Shown one piece after another: positions 61,825 to 64,000 of a DNA stretch of 64,000 bases. Numbering within the stretch: position 1 is the first letter of the stretch; each line of letters starts with the position of its first letter. The DNA comes from JAVZLH01 sp038883475 (GTDB lineage: Archaea; Thermoproteota; Bathyarchaeia; Bathyarchaeales; Bathycorpusculaceae): assembly GCA_038883475.1 (NCBI GenBank), contig JAVZMA010000007.1, positions 1 through 64,000 on the forward strand, in the 5' to 3' direction. A program made the position numbers and the translations under genes. The notes under the pieces were generated by a model. It worked only from the letters and a program-made list of their open reading frames with translations, searched no databases and was not told the DNA's origin.

Positions 61825-64000
61825 ATGGCTAAGGAAAAAGTAGGCTCAGTCCTCGTGGTAGGCGGAGGCGTCGCTGGAATACAAGCTTCTCTTGATTTGG
61901 CTGACTCTGGCTTTAAAGTGTACCTTGTCGACCAGTCGCCCAGCATAGGCGGCGTGATGGCGCAGCTTGACAAGACATTCCCAACAAACGACTGTTCAAT
62001 GTGTATTCTTGCACCAAAGCTTGTCACAACTGGAAGACACCCAAACATAACTTTGATTACGAACAGCGAAGTAGTGGGCTTAGAAGGCGAAGCTGGAAAC
62101 TTCGAAGTTAAAATTCGAAAAAGAAGCCGCTACATAAACGAAGAAAAATGCAACGGCTGCGGATTGTGCGCACAAAAATGTCCAGTTGAAGCCATAGACA
62201 CATACAATAAAGGCTTGACTGACAGAGGCGCCATCTACGTTGAGTATCCACAAGCAGTTCCGTTAAGGTTCATAATAAACCGAGAAAAATGCATAGGTTG
62301 TAGAACATGCCAAGAGGTGTGTAAGGCGAAGGCTGTTGAATACGACCAGCAAGACAGTGAAGTAACCCTAAAAGTAGGCTCAATAATTCTCGCACCAGGC
62401 TTCGAACCCTTCGACGCTAGGCTCAAAAGCGAATATGGTTATGGACGTTTCCAAAATGTTGTAACAAGCATAGAGTTCGAACGCATTTTAAGCGCTTCAG
62501 GACCCTACGGCGGAATAGTCCTAAGACCTTCAGACGGCGAAATTCCGCGGAAAATAGCCTTCATCCAATGTGTTGGCTCAAGGGACGCGCAGCTTGGAAA
62601 CAACTATTGTTCTGCGGCGTGCTGCATGTACGGCATTAAAGAGGCGATAATAGCTAAGGAGCATGTGCCTACAAAACTTGACTGCACAATCTTGTACATG
62701 GACATTCGCGCTTACGGAAAAGAGTTTGACGCCTACTATAACCGTGCAAAAGAGGAGTATGGCATAAGGTTTGTTAGGTCAAGAGTTGCAAGCGTAACCG
62801 AAGACCCGGCGACAAACAACCTCTTCGTCCACTATGTTGAGGACGAAACGCCAAAAACAGAAGAGTTTGACATGGTTGTTCTCTCCATTGGGATGCAACC
62901 GCCAAAGAATGTGGAAAGACTTGCCAAGAGCCTTGGAATAAAACTTAACAAATACCATTTCTGCGAAACAAAAACCTTCACACCCCTTGAAACATCAAAG
63001 CCGGGCATTTTTGTCTGCGGAGCCTTCAGCGCGCCGAAAGACATTCCTGAAAGTGTTGCTCAGGCGAGTGCTGCAGCCTCAAAAGCCATGTCCATAATAG
63101 CTTCTGAAAGAGGAAAACTCGTAACGGTTAAAGAGTATCCGCCTGAAAGGGACGTAAGCAAAGAAGAACCGCGCATAGGTGTTTTCATCTGTCACTGTGG
63201 AATAAACATTGGCGGAATAGTAAGGGTTCCAGAAGTTGTAGAGTATGTTAAGAAACTTCCAAACGTGGTTTACGCCGAAGACAACCTTTACACATGCTCT
63301 GACGACACACAAAAGAGGATAAAAGAAAAAATACAGGAGCATAGGCTTAACCGCGTTGTTGTCGCCTCCTGCACTCCTAGAACACATGAGCCGCTTTTCA
63401 GAGAAACCGTTCAAGAGGCTGGCTTAAACCCGTATCTCTTTGAGATGGCGAATATCCGAGACCAGTGCAGTTGGGTGCACATGCACCAGCCAAAAGAAGC
63501 AACGGAAAAAGCCAAAGACCTTGTTCGGGCGGTGGTTGCAAAAGCAAGGCTTCTAAAGCCCTTAAAGAAGCCAGTAATCGGCGTTACGCCTGTAGCCCTG
63601 ATAATCGGCGGTGGAGTTTCAGGCATGACTGCAGCCCTAGAACTTGCTAAGCAAGGCTTTAAAGTTCACCTTGTAGAACGCGAAAAGGAGTTAGGTGGGC
63701 ATCTGCGCAAAATCTATTATTTGCTGGAAGGCGAAGACCCGAAGGAACAGTTGAACAAGCTAGTTAAAGAGGTTATGGGAAACAAGAAGATACATGTTCA
63801 CCTCGGAGCGGAAGTCACCGAAGTCAACGGTTTCGTCGGCAACTTCAAATCAAAAATTGTGGAAGGCGGCAAGGAAAAAGAGATAGAGCATGGCGTAGTT
63901 ATTGTTGCAACTGGGGCTGTTGAATACAAGCCAACCGAATACTTATACGGTAAAGACCCGAGGGTAATGACGCAACACGAGTTGGAAGAGAAAATTGCGA
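61825..64000 (+). CDS. hdrA: HdrA paralogue 3, tandem HdrA (partial, runs off right edge)
   Basis: About 725 codons are visible. Unlike HdrA1 and HdrA2 it begins directly at the FAD motif (VLVVGGGVAGIQAS, residues 9-22), with inserted ferredoxin motifs CNGCGLCAQKCP and CIGCRTCQEVCK. After this first module (about residues 1-445) comes a complete HdrA N-domain with all cysteine motifs (ICHCGINIGG, YTCSDD, ASCTPR, DQCSWVH) and a second FAD motif IIGGGVSGMTAA, which begins a second module cut by the window end. Tandem HdrA proteins of this plan exist in sulfate reducers and other anaerobes. Starts one base after the MvhD-fusion stop. Confidence 0.92.
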   Translation, partial: MAKEKVGSVLVVGGGVAGIQASLDLADSGFKVYLVDQSPSIGGVMAQLDKTFPTNDCSMCILAPKLVTTGRHPNITLITNSEVVGLEGEAGNFEVKIRKRSRYINEEKCNGCGLCAQKCPVEAIDTYNKGLTDRGAIYVEYPQAVPLRFIINREKCIGCRTCQEVCKAKAVEYDQQDSEVTLKVGSIILAPGFEPFDARLKSEYGYGRFQNVVTSIEFERILSASGPYGGIVLRPSDGEIPRKIAFIQCVGSRDAQLGNNYCSAACCMYGIKEAIIAKEHVPTKLDCTILYMDIRAYGKEFDAYYNRAKEEYGIRFVRSRVASVTEDPATNNLFVHYVEDETPKTEEFDMVVLSIGMQPPKNVERLAKSLGIKLNKYHFCETKTFTPLETSKPGIFVCGAFSAPKDIPESVAQASAAASKAMSIIASERGKLVTVKEYPPERDVSKEEPRIGVFICHCGINIGGIVRVPEVVEYVKKLPNVVYAEDNLYTCSDDTQKRIKEKIQEHRLNRVVVASCTPRTHEPLFRETVQEAGLNPYLFEMANIRDQCSWVHMHQPKEATEKAKDLVRAVVAKARLLKPLKKPVIGVTPVALIIGGGVSGMTAALELAKQGFKVHLVEREKELGGHLRKIYYLLEGEDPKEQLNKLVKEVMGNKKIHVHLGAEVTEVNGFVGNFKSKIVEGGKEKEIEHGVVIVATGAVEYKPTEYLYGKDPRVMTQHELEEKIA

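Noticed and set aside
1..64000. tRNA, rRNA, CRISPR, transposase or prophage elements
   Set aside because: No cloverleaf-like sequence was recognised in the gaps, no regularly spaced repeats, and no transposase or integrase-like protein. This was by eye; a covariance-model search would settle it.

Overview
This window is chromosomal DNA from an anaerobic archaeon. The evidence is a complete archaeal-type replisome gene set (RFC large and small subunits, MCM, both GINS subunits, PCNA, PriS, PriL), archaeal translation and RNP genes (aIF2-alpha, S27e, L44e, Nop10), a PAC2-family proteasome chaperone homologue, an archaeosortase, a class III signal-peptide pilin, and Mvh hydrogenase/heterodisulfide reductase (Hdr) genes. 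Combining these with a beta-oxidation-like island, ADP-forming acyl-CoA synthetase and several HdrA paralogues fits a Bathyarchaeia-like (TACK) lineage, but that placement is an inference from gene content. I see no tRNA, rRNA, CRISPR array, transposase or inverted-repeat-bounded element. Coding density is high and no gap between genes exceeds about 300 bases.

Layout. (1) 1-6.4 kb: rfcL (cut by the left edge) and rfcS, an FMN glutamate-synthase-like protein, then the gins23-mcm operon. (2) 6.4-13.5 kb: a pilin-like protein, UDP-GlcNAc 2-epimerase, then the reverse-strand informational operon priS-gins51-L44e-S27e-aIF2alpha-nop10-PAC2, and an archaeosortase. (3) 13.5-19.7 kb: surface glycosylation genes (a large GT-C-like membrane protein, two GT4 enzymes and one dolichol-phosphate-mannose-synthase-like GT2). 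(4) 19.8-21.6 kb: pcna-priL. (5) 21.7-42.9 kb: a catabolic island with thiolase, SCP2 protein, AMP-forming acyl-CoA ligase, a LivFGMHK-type ABC importer whose binding protein ends in a dockerin-like domain, an SCP-x-type thiolase with its DUF35 partner, 3-hydroxyacyl-CoA dehydrogenase, acyl-CoA dehydrogenase, amidohydrolase, metallo-beta-lactamase-fold protein, a 2-hydroxyacyl-CoA dehydratase with its activase, enoyl-CoA hydratase and a luciferase-like (possibly F420) oxidoreductase. (6) 42.9-64 kb: electron-transfer genes, with an HdrD-like protein divergent from HdrA1, an ADP-forming acyl-CoA synthetase fused to a GNAT domain, an MvhG-MvhA-HdrA2-HdrC-HdrB operon, and a third locus of a GltD-like flavoprotein, an MvhD-winged-helix fusion and a tandem HdrA3 that runs off the right edge.

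How it may work together (inference): acids or amino-acid-derived acyl compounds are imported by the Liv system, activated to CoA esters, and degraded by dehydratase, acyl-CoA dehydrogenase, hydratase, hydroxyacyl-CoA dehydrogenase and thiolase. ATP would be recovered by the ADP-forming synthetase, and reducing equivalents would be balanced through several Hdr complexes, one of them coupled to a [NiFe] hydrogenase. No ETF, CoA-transferase or methyl-CoM reductase gene is visible here.

The most unusual part is the right third. Three HdrA paralogues show different gains and losses of cluster-binding modules. Two nearby genes join a redox or carrier fold to a DNA-binding domain: ribbon-helix-helix plus a GcvH-like domain without the lipoyl lysine, and MvhD plus winged helix. 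These could be local redox-responsive regulators and are the best candidates here for something undescribed.
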